Assembly (NCBI RefSeq): GCF_014204795.1
Contig: NZ_JACHMB010000001.1
Span: forward strand, 1,984,001-2,048,000
Direction: 5' to 3'
From: Nonomuraea jabiensis
GTDB lineage: Bacteria > Actinomycetota > Actinomycetes > Streptosporangiales > Streptosporangiaceae
Length of the DNA: 64,000 bases
Within the stretch, counting starts at the first letter, position 1. Every line of letters begins with the position of its first letter. Made by a program: the position numbers and the translations under genes. Shown here in pieces: positions 35,697 to 44,397 of the stretch. The notes beneath the pieces were generated by a model that searched no databases, had not been told where the DNA came from, and saw nothing but the letters and a program-made list of their open reading frames with translations.

Positions 35697-38600
35697 CTAG
35701 TCGGGCGGGCCGTCCACGGCCGCCGCCTCCACCACGTCGCGAAGCTGGGAGCGGGCGGTGACGCCCAGCTTGGGGAAGGTGCGGTAGAGGTGGGAGCCGA
35801 CGGTGCGCGGCGACAGGAAGAGGCGTTCGCCGATCTCACGGTTGGTCAGCCCGCGGGCGGCGAGCCGGACGATCTGCTGCTGCTGCGGAGAAAGGCCGGC
35901 GAAGGCTCCGGGATCGGCCGGGCTGATGTCCAGACCGGCCGCCCGCAGTTCCGCCTGCGCGCGTTCGCTCCACGGCCACGCGCCCAGCCGGCGGAAGGTG
36001 TCGTACGCCGCGGTGAGGAACGGCCGTGCCTCGGCGATCCGGCGACGGCGGCGCAGCCATTCGGCGTACTCCAGCAGTGCCTGCGCTCGCTCGAAGGGCC
36101 AGCGTTCCAGCGCGGGATCGGCCAGGGCCGCCAGGAAGGCGGGCCCGGCGTGCTCGGGTTCGGCGAGCAACGCGCGGCTGCGGTGCACCAGGCTCCGCAG
36201 GCGGGGCGAGCCGCCGCGGGCGAGAGTACGGGCCGAGCACTCGATGATCTCGATCGCCTCGGCGTGATGGCCGCTGCGCGTGGCGGACTCGGCCAGCTCC
36301 GGCAGGGCAGGGTAGGAGGCGTGGTAGTGGACGGGGTCGCCGTTGATGTCGAAGACCATCCGCGCGTACTCGTAGGCGGCCTCGTAGTCGCCTTCGACCA
36401 TGGCGGCGGCGGTCAGTGCGCGGTGCGCGTACACGGCGACCGATCGGCTTTCCAGCGGGTCCACCAGGCGCAGCGCCTCGTCGGCGAGCGCGCGGGCGCC
36501 TGCCGCGTCGCCCTGAGGGGCCACGACCATGGCCTCGATGGCGCGCGCGCACGCGACGGCGTGGTCGAGTCCGGCCGCGGCCGGCAGCGCGCCGATTTCG
36601 GCGCAGACCTGACGGGCCCGATCCCAGCGGCCATATTCGAAGTAGGCCAGCGCGACAACGCCGCCGAGCCCGTCGGGGAGCGGCCCTGCGGTGCGCCACG
36701 ACTGGACGGCCTCGTCGAACGCCCGGACCGCCAACGGGGTCTCGTCCAGCACCCAGGCCGCGATGGCCAGCGCGGTCAACCGTTCCGGTCGACCACCGGC
36801 GCCGCCGGCCCCTCCGCGATTGCCTGATCCAAAGCGGCCCCCGGCTGCGGCGATCCTGTCAGGCAGCAGGGGCGCCAGTTCGCGACCGCCGCCGAACGGG
36901 TCCGAGACGATCTGCGCCCACTCCCGCAGCGGCCCGGCGGGCAGGTGCGGCAGGAGCCGGTCGATCTCCCGCCGCTGGGACTCCTCGCCTGAGTAGAAGC
37001 GCAGCACTGCGGCGGCGGCGAGCGCGTCGAGCGCGATGGCCGGGTGGGTGGCCGCCAGGTCGCCGGCGATCGCGGCCAGGTCGTTGAAGCTGGCGGCGTG
37101 CTGCCTGGTCAGCGCGGACAGTCGCCCGACGTGCAGTGAGGCGGCGGCGAGCAGGGCTGGGTCGTCGGTACGGGCGCGGGCCCGGCCGGCCAGTTCCTCC
37201 ACCCAGGGCAGGTCCCCGGTGAAGACGGCCACGCCGGCCGCGTCCGCCAGCAGCCGAGCGCTGTCGTCGCGCCGGGGATGCAGCTCCGCCGCGCGGGCCA
37301 GTGCCTTGGCCGCCGCCGCGTAACCGCCTCGCCTGCGAGCCCTGTCGGCCGTCTGTTCCAGGGCGGCCGACACCTCCGCGTCAGGGTGGAGGGAGGCGGC
37401 GGCGAGATGCCAGGCACGGCGGTCCGGTTCGTGGCGCAGGGCGTCGGCCAGCTTCCGGTGGGCCTCCATGCGGGCGCCGAACGGCGCCGTGTGGTAGATC
37501 GCGGAGCGGACCAGCGGGTGGCGGAACCGTAGGTGACGGCCTGCTCGGCGGATCAGCCCGGACTCTTCGACGGCGAGCCAGACTTTGTGGTCGGCGTCAG
37601 GCAGCAGCGCCAGCACGGCGTCGGGGGGATCTTCCACGTCGGCGGCTGCCAGGAGCAACAGGGCCTGCCGGCCGGCTTCGGGCAGCTCAGCCAGCCGGGC
37701 GGCGTAGATGGCCGCCAGTCGCCGGCCGACCGGCAGCGGGCCGTGCTCGTCGGGGTTGAGCGATGCGTGTTCGGCCAGTTCGAGCAGGGCCAGGGGGTTT
37801 CCCGCAGCCTGGTCGAGCACGCGTTGCCTGATCCTGCTCGTCAGGCCGGGCGCGCGCAGGCCGAGCAGCCGTCGGGACGCCGTGTGGTCGAGCGGGGGCA
37901 GCACGAGCGTCGGGAATTCCCGGTCGAAGCCTGGCCTCCGGTCGAAGCTCGGCCCGCCCTCGCGTACGCCGACCGGCGGTGCGCCCAGGTCGTCGTCGCG
38001 TACGGCGGCCAGCAGGGTGATGGGGTCGTCGTCCAGCCGGCGAGCAGCGAAGGCGAGGACGTCGGCGGAGGCGGAGTCGATCCACTGGGCGTCGTCGAGC
38101 ACGACCATGAGCGGCGCCCGTTCGGCCAACTGGGACAGCAGGGTCAGGACGGCGATCCCCGTCAGCAGGGAATCGGGGGCGTCGGGCAACACCCCGAAGG
38201 CACCGAGCAGCGCCCGGCGCTGTCGATCCGGCAGGTGGGCCGCCTCGGCCAACACCGGCCGAAGAAGCTGGTGCAGGCCCGCGAAAGCCAGGTCCCTCTC
38301 GGACTCGCACCCGCTCGCCCGTAGCACCCGACGGCCTGCCTCCCCAGCGACGCGAGCGGCGTGCTCCAGTAGCACGCTCTTGCCCATCCCCGTGGCTCCG
38401 GACATGAGCAGGACCCGGCCGCCACCAGACGCGTCCGCCGCCAGCGCGGAGAGTCGCTCGACCTCGGCGTCCCGCCCGACGATCGCGTCACGTTCCGCGT
38501 TGGCGCGGGAACTCGGCGCCCGCTCCTGCACAGGCCCTCCAAAAGATCTCATCGAGCGGGACCGCAGCGTCGTCGCAGGTCCGCGCCCACGTTCTGTCAC
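35697..38600 (-). CDS. LuxR-family transcriptional regulator of the LAL type (AAA ATPase)
   Basis: 967 aa, the usual size of large ATP-binding LuxR regulators. Walker A GATGMGKS near residue 70, Walker B LMVVLDDAQWID near 170, then a long TPR-like helical middle region. The C-terminal LuxR HTH reads LSPQQQQIVRLAARGLTNRE followed by LFLSPRTVGSHLYR. An alternative start at MRSFGGP is possible. It is divergent from the metallo-beta-lactamase/esterase operon and probably activates it. LAL proteins respond to small ligands such as maltotriose in MalT; the ligand here is unknown. Confidence 0.9.
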   Translation of the reverse strand: MTERGRGPATTLRSRSMRSFGGPVQERAPSSRANAERDAIVGRDAEVERLSALAADASGGGRVLLMSGATGMGKSVLLEHAARVAGEAGRRVLRASGCESERDLAFAGLHQLLRPVLAEAAHLPDRQRRALLGAFGVLPDAPDSLLTGIAVLTLLSQLAERAPLMVVLDDAQWIDSASADVLAFAARRLDDDPITLLAAVRDDDLGAPPVGVREGGPSFDRRPGFDREFPTLVLPPLDHTASRRLLGLRAPGLTSRIRQRVLDQAAGNPLALLELAEHASLNPDEHGPLPVGRRLAAIYAARLAELPEAGRQALLLLAAADVEDPPDAVLALLPDADHKVWLAVEESGLIRRAGRHLRFRHPLVRSAIYHTAPFGARMEAHRKLADALRHEPDRRAWHLAAASLHPDAEVSAALEQTADRARRRGGYAAAAKALARAAELHPRRDDSARLLADAAGVAVFTGDLPWVEELAGRARARTDDPALLAAASLHVGRLSALTRQHAASFNDLAAIAGDLAATHPAIALDALAAAAVLRFYSGEESQRREIDRLLPHLPAGPLREWAQIVSDPFGGGRELAPLLPDRIAAAGGRFGSGNRGGAGGAGGRPERLTALAIAAWVLDETPLAVRAFDEAVQSWRTAGPLPDGLGGVVALAYFEYGRWDRARQVCAEIGALPAAAGLDHAVACARAIEAMVVAPQGDAAGARALADEALRLVDPLESRSVAVYAHRALTAAAMVEGDYEAAYEYARMVFDINGDPVHYHASYPALPELAESATRSGHHAEAIEIIECSARTLARGGSPRLRSLVHRSRALLAEPEHAGPAFLAALADPALERWPFERAQALLEYAEWLRRRRRIAEARPFLTAAYDTFRRLGAWPWSERAQAELRAAGLDISPADPGAFAGLSPQQQQIVRLAARGLTNREIGERLFLSPRTVGSHLYRTFPKLGVTARSQLRDVVEAAAVDGPPD

Positions 38601-38730
38601 GGTAGCAAGCGCGTGACCCCACAGCGGATGCAGTCACGTGACGCATACCGCCGGCCTCGTGCGACGGCGCACCATGGACGGCGGCGGATCTCACCGCACT
38701 CATCTCCACTCCGCTGACCAAGGAATACTC

Positions 38731-39660
38731 ATGCCTGCCAACCGGATCACTTTGGGTGACGTAACGATCACGCGGGTCTGGGAATACTACGGGCCCGTCG
38801 AGATGACGCCGGAGACGTTCTTCCCGGAAAGCTCGCCACGTACGTGGGAGGAGCACTCCTCCTGGCTGGAGCCGCACTTCGTGGACCCCGAGACGCGGAT
38901 CGTCAACTCCGCGATCCAGACCTGGCTGCTCCGCAGCGAGGGCAAGAACATCCTCATCGACACCGGGGTCGGCAACCACAAAGAGCGGCCCTACTCGCCG
39001 GTCTGGAGTCGCCTCGACACCGATTTCCTGGTCAACCTGGCCAGCGCCGGCGTACGGCCCGAGGACGTGGACATCGTGGTGAACACCCACCTCCACGTGG
39101 ACCACGTCGGCTGGAACACCTACCTGGACGGCCGTACCTGGGTGCCGACCTTCCCCAACGCCACGTACCTCATCTCCAAGAGCGACTTCGACTTCTGGAA
39201 CCCGGCCAACGAGCACAAGCCGCTCCTCGGGCGGGGCAATCAGAACGTGTTCGAGGACAGCGTGGCCCCCGTCCACGAGGCGGGGCTGACGAGCCTGTGG
39301 GAGGACTCGTACACGATCGACTCCAACCTGCGCCTGGACCTCGCGCCGGGGCACACCCCGGGGTCCTCGGTGGTCACCCTCGAATCGGGTACGGACCGGG
39401 CGGTGTTCGTCGGCGACATGTTGCACAACCCCGTGCAATTCGTCGAGCCGGACACCAACAGTTGCTTCTGCGAGGACCCGGCCGGGGCCCGCGCCACCCG
39501 CCGCAAGGTTCTCGGCTGGGCTGCCGACCGGGGCGCCCTGGTCGTCCCCGCGCATCTGGGCGGGCAGGGCGCCGCCGAGGTGGTCCGCCAAGGGAGCGGG
39601 TTCGCCATCAAGAACTGGGCTCCGTTCGCCTCCTACTCCGAGACCTCGAAGGAGGCCTGA
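38731..39660 (+). CDS. Metallo-beta-lactamase-fold hydrolase (AHL-lactonase/YtnP-like)
   Basis: 309 aa from ATG 38731, which has AAGGAA upstream; the 31-codon extension lacks support. The zinc motif HLHVDHVGW (around residue 119) is the HxHxDH signature, completed by GHTPGSS, FVGDMLHN and PAHLGG. This layout matches the N-acyl-homoserine-lactonase and YtnP-like branch that opens lactones or related esters. Its stop overlaps the next start (TGATG). Paired with a carboxylesterase under a divergent LAL regulator it probably degrades a lactone or ester compound; the substrate cannot be read. Confidence 0.85.
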   Translation: MPANRITLGDVTITRVWEYYGPVEMTPETFFPESSPRTWEEHSSWLEPHFVDPETRIVNSAIQTWLLRSEGKNILIDTGVGNHKERPYSPVWSRLDTDFLVNLASAGVRPEDVDIVVNTHLHVDHVGWNTYLDGRTWVPTFPNATYLISKSDFDFWNPANEHKPLLGRGNQNVFEDSVAPVHEAGLTSLWEDSYTIDSNLRLDLAPGHTPGSSVVTLESGTDRAVFVGDMLHNPVQFVEPDTNSCFCEDPAGARATRRKVLGWAADRGALVVPAHLGGQGAAEVVRQGSGFAIKNWAPFASYSETSKEA

Positions 39661-41153
39661 TGAACCGGAACCACCACGCGGCAGACACCGTCGTCACCAC
39701 GCAAGGCACCGTGCGTGGCCTGCTGCGCGACGGGACGACCGTGTTCCTGAACATCCCGTACGCTGCTCCGCCGACCGGCGCCGCCCGATTCGCCGCCCCA
39801 CGCCCGCACGCCCCTTGGGACGGTGTACGGGACGCCACCGAGCCCGGGCCGACCGCGCCGCAGGCCGAACGCCGGCTCGGCAGCCTGGACATGACCCCGT
39901 ACTTCGGGCCCGGTTGGATTCCCGGCGAGGACTTCCTGACCGTCAACGTGTGGACGCCGGCGGCCTCTGGGGAGCGTCTGCCCGTGATGGTGTTCGTGCA
40001 CGGCGGGGGGTTCGTGGCGGGATCCACCCGGTCGGAGGTCTACGACGGGGCCGCCTTCGCCCGCGACGGGGTCGTGCTCGTGACGCTCAACTACCGGCTG
40101 GGCATCGCGGGCTTCCTCGACCTGCCTGGTGCGCCCGCCAACCGGGGCCTGCTGGACGTGATCGCCGCCCTGCGGTGGGTACGGGAGAACATCGCCGCGT
40201 TCGGCGGCGACCCGGCACGCGTGACGTTGTTCGGCCAGTCCGCGGGCGCCACGATCGTAGGTGGCGTGCTGGCCGCGCCCGAGGCCGAGGGGCTGTTCCG
40301 GCGCGTGATCATGCAGAGCGGCAGCGGCCTGGGCGCCTTCACGCCTGAGCAGGCCGCCCGCGTGACCGGCGCCGCTGCCCACGCACTTGGGGTCGAGCCG
40401 CATGCCGACGCCTTCGCGGGCATTCCCGACCGGCGGCTGGTCGAGGTCATGTCCGAACTGTCGGGCATCGATCTGCAGACCGAGACCCACAGTGACCCCC
40501 TCATCGGGCTCAGCCCGTTCAGCATCGTGCTCGACCGGCAGCCGGCCGAGGCCGTCGCCGCGGGCCGCGGCGCCGGTGTGGACCTGCTGGTGGGCACCAA
40601 CGCTGAGGAGGGCAACCTCTACCTGGCACCGTTCGGGAACCTGTCCACCTCGACCGCGGCGGACGTGGACGCCGCCGCGGCCCGCTCGCACCCGCAGCCT
40701 GCCCGCCTCGTCGAGACCTACCGCAAGGCCAGGCCGCAGGCGTCCGACGGGGAACTGCGCTCGGCCATCATGGGCGATGCCCTGTTCGGCGCGGGAAGCC
40801 GGCGCCTGGCCGACGCACATGCGGGGAGCGCCGCCGCCACCTACCGCTACTCGTTCTCGTGGCGCTCGAACGCGCTGGGCGGCGAACTGGGTGCCACCCA
40901 CGCCGTGGAGCTGCCATTCGTCTTCGACGTCACCGACCTGCCCCGGCTGCGCGGCCCACAGGCCCTGCTCGGTCCGGACGAGCCGCCGTCGGACCTGGCC
41001 GCCCGGATGCACGCAGCCTGGGTGGCCTTCGCCACCGCCGGCCACCCCGGCTGGGACCGCTACGACACCGGACGCCGGGCCACGATGCGCATCGGCGGCG
41101 ATTGGAGCGTGGTGGACGACCCGCACGGCGAAGAACTCCAGGCGTGGCCCTGA
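39660..41153 (+). CDS. Type B carboxylesterase
   Basis: 497 aa, ATG overlapping the previous stop by 1 nt. Alpha/beta hydrolase of the carboxylesterase/lipase family: N-terminal GTVRGLLRDGTTVFLNIPYA, oxyanion HGGGF (about 114), nucleophile GQSAGA (about 190), NAEEGNLY (acid) and THAVELPF (His). No signal peptide, so intracellular. Probably acts with the preceding hydrolase on the same ester- or lactone-containing substrate. Confidence 0.9.
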   Translation: MNRNHHAADTVVTTQGTVRGLLRDGTTVFLNIPYAAPPTGAARFAAPRPHAPWDGVRDATEPGPTAPQAERRLGSLDMTPYFGPGWIPGEDFLTVNVWTPAASGERLPVMVFVHGGGFVAGSTRSEVYDGAAFARDGVVLVTLNYRLGIAGFLDLPGAPANRGLLDVIAALRWVRENIAAFGGDPARVTLFGQSAGATIVGGVLAAPEAEGLFRRVIMQSGSGLGAFTPEQAARVTGAAAHALGVEPHADAFAGIPDRRLVEVMSELSGIDLQTETHSDPLIGLSPFSIVLDRQPAEAVAAGRGAGVDLLVGTNAEEGNLYLAPFGNLSTSTAADVDAAAARSHPQPARLVETYRKARPQASDGELRSAIMGDALFGAGSRRLADAHAGSAAATYRYSFSWRSNALGGELGATHAVELPFVFDVTDLPRLRGPQALLGPDEPPSDLAARMHAAWVAFATAGHPGWDRYDTGRRATMRIGGDWSVVDDPHGEELQAWP

Positions 41154-41235
41154 CCCCTTGCCCCTGCGGACCTGGCTCATTGCGCCCGCCGCGAGACTCC
41201 GCACCGGAGCTCCCAACCGCTGTAATCAGCATTAA

Positions 41236-41618
41236 GCACCCGCATCTGAAGAGCGGAACTCCTTGCGCACTTCCAGCCACGGATATCGTCCCGACCAGGC
41301 CAACCAGCAGGCAAGCGATGGGCAGCGGGAGGCCATTATCGACGAGCAGACGCACTCGAGCGGCAGCTACATATGCCCCATTGCAAGACATGTTGGACTC
41401 CAGAAAGCGTCCGCACTCCTAAAGCGGGTGCCGCAGGTTCGAATCCTGCAGGGGCACGCTTCTCCACCAGGCATTTTGGCCTCTGACCTGCGGTTTCTCG
41501 GCCGCAGGTCTTTTGCTTGTCACGCCCTTGGTAGGGCGCCGAGGGCACCCGTATGCAGCCGTAGGACCTTGATCACGGGATATGTGCGGGATGATCTTGG
41601 ACGCGTCTCCGCAGGTCA
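41236..41618 (+). repeat. tRNA-Arg(CCU) 3'-end repeat, copy 3 (att-like), with terminator
   Basis: Core 41416-41457 matches copies 1 and 2 except for a 1-base deletion and a C-to-A change in the acceptor (CTGCAGGGGCAC), so the copy is decaying. Homology with copy 2 runs over about 380 bases on both sides. Upstream, one frame reads GYRPDQANQQASDGQREAII and copy 1 reads GYRSDQAKQQSADGRREVII, so the shared flank may once have been the 3' end of a gene next to the tRNA. The antisense strand gives the familiar APAGFEPAAP artefact. Confidence 0.75.
41485..41514 (+). terminator. tRNA-type terminator in repeat copy 3
   Basis: GACCTGCGG (41485-41493) pairs with CCGCAGGTC (41502-41510) followed by TTTT, equivalent to the terminator at 17027-17056. 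Confidence 0.8.
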
Positions 41619-41859
41619 CTCACAGATTTATGCACCAGTCTGACGCTGAGACGCCTCCTCTGGGAGGGACTCGTACACGCCCGGGCTCTGTTCGTCTTCT
41701 ACAGGAAGCTCGCTGCGGACCAGCCTGGTTTACAAGCCACAGAACAGCGATGGTGGGTACACAGGGTGCGGAGACCGGAAGTAAACGTCCTCAACGGGCC
41801 ATTCGCGTCTAGGTCTAGCAGCCTTCGAGCCAACGCGCCAACCTTAACCAGGGGGTCGT
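41619..41859. other. No gene recognised
   Basis: About 240 bases between tRNA repeat copy 3 and the next gene; probably holds the promoter of 41860-42384. AGGGGG at 41849 serves as its ribosome binding site. Confidence 0.4.
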
Positions 41860-42384
41860 GTGGACAGCACGGTATGGGTTGCCATCTTGACAGGCGGGAC
41901 GGCCATCCTGGCGGGGTGGGTGACCAGCCTGGGGAACGCCCGCGCAGCACGCATCCAGGCCGAAGCGTCCGCCAAGGCTCAACATCATGCGCAGATTCGT
42001 GAAGCACGCCGCACGGCCTACCTGGAGTTCCTTGAGCAAGCCCATATCACGGGCGAGCTCTACTACAGGCTCGGCGACATCTACATACAACTGACGCAGC
42101 CTGACGAGCAGTTGAAGAAGATTCAGGACTTGCGTACTGCCTTGCGGGACGCCTATGACCCGCTGGCAAGATGCGCCAGGGTGGTTCTCCTCGAAGGTCC
42201 AGAAGCCATCGCCTCAACGGCAGGAGCCGTCAAGCAAGCCGTCACGGACGCTAACGGAGCACTCTGGGAGATCGCACAAGATACCCCTGACGCACGTTCA
42301 CGATTTGACAGCGCACACCAGGTGTTCCGCGAACGGCTGCAGAGCTTCATCGAAACGGCACGAGCGACCATAGACTCTCCGTAG
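41860..42384 (+). CDS. Small membrane-anchored helical protein
   Basis: 174 aa, GTG start with AGGGGG upstream. An N-terminal membrane helix (VWVAILTGGTAILAGWVTSL) is followed by a highly charged, alpha-helical, probably coiled-coil cytoplasmic part (RAARIQAEASAKAQHHAQIR, then REARRTAYLEFLEQAHITGE). I do not recognise a named family, though similar one-helix proteins are frequent beside actinomycete mobile elements. Stand-alone gene between a tRNA repeat and the Wadjet operon. Confidence 0.7.
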   Translation: MDSTVWVAILTGGTAILAGWVTSLGNARAARIQAEASAKAQHHAQIREARRTAYLEFLEQAHITGELYYRLGDIYIQLTQPDEQLKKIQDLRTALRDAYDPLARCARVVLLEGPEAIASTAGAVKQAVTDANGALWEIAQDTPDARSRFDSAHQVFRERLQSFIETARATIDSP

Positions 42385-42864
42385 CGATTGCTTTACAAAC
42401 CGAGGGCTCACGCCTTCAGGTCGGTGAAGATCGCCCCTTCTGGGTGAAGTTGGCGGAAGAGACGGCGCTGAGACGTCACACTGATCGGGACGGTCTTGGG
42501 CGGAATCATTCAGGTCTTGTTGTCGTGTGTCCGTTTCCGGGCGAGCCCCGCACACCACTATGGCTTGATTCCTTGATCCCGCCGCAGCAGCAGCAAGAAC
42601 CGGCAAACTGATAGCGGCGGCCATCCGTATCCTCACACCACATCGGCGAGCAACTAGGCGAACGTGTTCGCGGCGTTGTCCTCGTACAGCCGCAAGGACG
42701 TACCTGTAGATGTCAAACCCGCGGAACAGCCATATCCGACCGAGTTCGCCACTTAACAGCAAGTCGCGTGCGAGTGTCCGCGCCGTCGCTTACCTTCGAT
42801 ATCGGTGCGCGGCTAAGGCCTCTATGCGGTAGTGGATACCGCGGTTAGCGGGCGGGAGTGCTGA
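42385..42864. other. Upstream region of the Wadjet operon, no gene (480 bases)
   Basis: No frame with a ribosome binding site and a recognisable product. GGGAG near 42852 is the jetA ribosome binding site; the operon promoter should lie in the last 150 bases. Confidence 0.5.
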
Positions 42865-44397
42865 ATGGCGGAGCATAGGGCTCTGGACCTGGACGCGCTG
42901 GCGATCAGCGACCGCTTCAGGCTGTTCAATTTCACCAGGCGTGACGATCATGTGGCCTATCTATGGGTACTGCGGGCGATGGATCGTCTACGCGAGGTGC
43001 ATCAGGTACAGGTAGACGCCGACGAGGTCGCGAAAGCTCTGGCAGAACTGGCACGGCTTCATGATGAGGTGCCCACCATCGATGGGAATCTGCGGAATCG
43101 GCTGGACGCCCTGTACGACGACGGAGTGGTTCACCGGTTCGACGATGCTTCGCGGGCGGGCAGCCTGGTCCGTTACCGGAACCGCCAGTCGGTCTATCAG
43201 TTCAGCGAACTCGGGTATTGGGCATACACGTCGGTCGAGAGTCTGCTGGCGACGCGGATCCAGGATGCCAACCTGTCGCGGCTGGTGTTCTCTGACATCC
43301 TGGAGGATCTCAAGGCGCTTGCGACAGCCAACCGGACCGGTGAGGGCGAGCAGGTCTATCGCCGGTTGTCGCGTCTGGACTCAGTGATGGAGGACATGGG
43401 GCGTCGTTCAGCGCGTTTTCATGTGACGCTGGGGGAGATCATGCGATCGACGGATACCTCATCCGAGATGTTCCTACGTCACAAGAACGCTCTGTTGACG
43501 CACATGACGGAGTTCACGGCCGAACTCGATCGCTACCTTCCGCGTCTATGCCGGGCTGTCCGTGAGGTCGAGGAGACGGGGCTGGCCACGCTATTCGATC
43601 GTGCCGCAGAGGCGGACGAGCGGCCGTTCATGGATCACGAGGAACGGCTGGAGGAATGGCGGCGGCGTTGGGCCGCGTTGCGAGCATGGTTCGCTCGTGA
43701 CGGCCAGGAGGAGTCACGCGCGGCTGAGTTGCGGTCGGCCACCCGAGTCGCAGTATCAGGGGTGATCGCGCTGCTGCGGCAGATCAGCGAGGTACGGCGT
43801 AGCGGTGTCAACCGGGCTACCCAACTGCGGCATCTGGCGGAGTGGGTGTGGGGGGCACCGGATGAGGGCGCGGCACATGCGCTTATGGGAGCGGCGTTCA
43901 ATGTGCGTTCGGCGCGGCATCTGGGCGCGGCCCACGATGATGACGAGCAGATCTCGCCTCGGGCGACTTGGTGGAATGCGCCAGGCGTGGAGGTGTCGGT
44001 GACGTTGTTTCGCAGCGGGAAGTCCCCTACGACGGGTGTGCCCGCCCCCCTGCGAGGTAACGCCGGTGCGCAGCGTGAGCTACGTCGTAAGCAGGCGGCA
44101 GCGCGGGCGGCCGAACACGAGGCCGTCGGGCATCTGGCAGCGGCGGGCATCTACGGCAAGATCCTTAACGATGCCGAGACCAGGGTGCTGCTCAAACTGA
44201 TGACCAAAGCCCTGGAAGGGCGTACGGTCGTGGCCGGACGATTGAAGAGGGCGTCCGGCACGAGCGACGTCATGATGATCCGCCTGGTCCCGGCCGAGGG
44301 CGGTAGCGCGATCCGTACGTCACAAGGAGTGCTCCACCTGCCGGGATTTCGGGTCGAGCTCCAAGAGCGGCCTCGAGTCGGTAAGGGGAACTCCTGA
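42865..44397 (+). CDS. jetA: Wadjet type II subunit JetA (TIGR02677/DUF2397)
   Basis: 510 aa, first gene of a four-gene operon. The N-terminal winged-helix-rich part (LFNFTRRDDHVAYLWVLRAM...) and the C-terminal block (LLKLMTKALEGR... MMIRLVPAEGGSAIRT) fit TIGR02677. JetA is the kleisin-like subunit of the SMC-type complex that recognises and extrudes plasmid DNA. The stop overlaps jetB by 1 nt (TGATG). Codon use differs from the operons upstream, with many CGT and CGG arginines. Confidence 0.88.
   Translation: MAEHRALDLDALAISDRFRLFNFTRRDDHVAYLWVLRAMDRLREVHQVQVDADEVAKALAELARLHDEVPTIDGNLRNRLDALYDDGVVHRFDDASRAGSLVRYRNRQSVYQFSELGYWAYTSVESLLATRIQDANLSRLVFSDILEDLKALATANRTGEGEQVYRRLSRLDSVMEDMGRRSARFHVTLGEIMRSTDTSSEMFLRHKNALLTHMTEFTAELDRYLPRLCRAVREVEETGLATLFDRAAEADERPFMDHEERLEEWRRRWAALRAWFARDGQEESRAAELRSATRVAVSGVIALLRQISEVRRSGVNRATQLRHLAEWVWGAPDEGAAHALMGAAFNVRSARHLGAAHDDDEQISPRATWWNAPGVEVSVTLFRSGKSPTTGVPAPLRGNAGAQRELRRKQAAARAAEHEAVGHLAAAGIYGKILNDAETRVLLKLMTKALEGRTVVAGRLKRASGTSDVMMIRLVPAEGGSAIRTSQGVLHLPGFRVELQERPRVGKGNS

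Noticed and set aside
38844..39659. Long upstream extension of the esterase
   Set aside because: It overlaps the metallo-beta-lactamase-fold gene in another frame and is arginine/proline-rich; the real start is ATG 39660.
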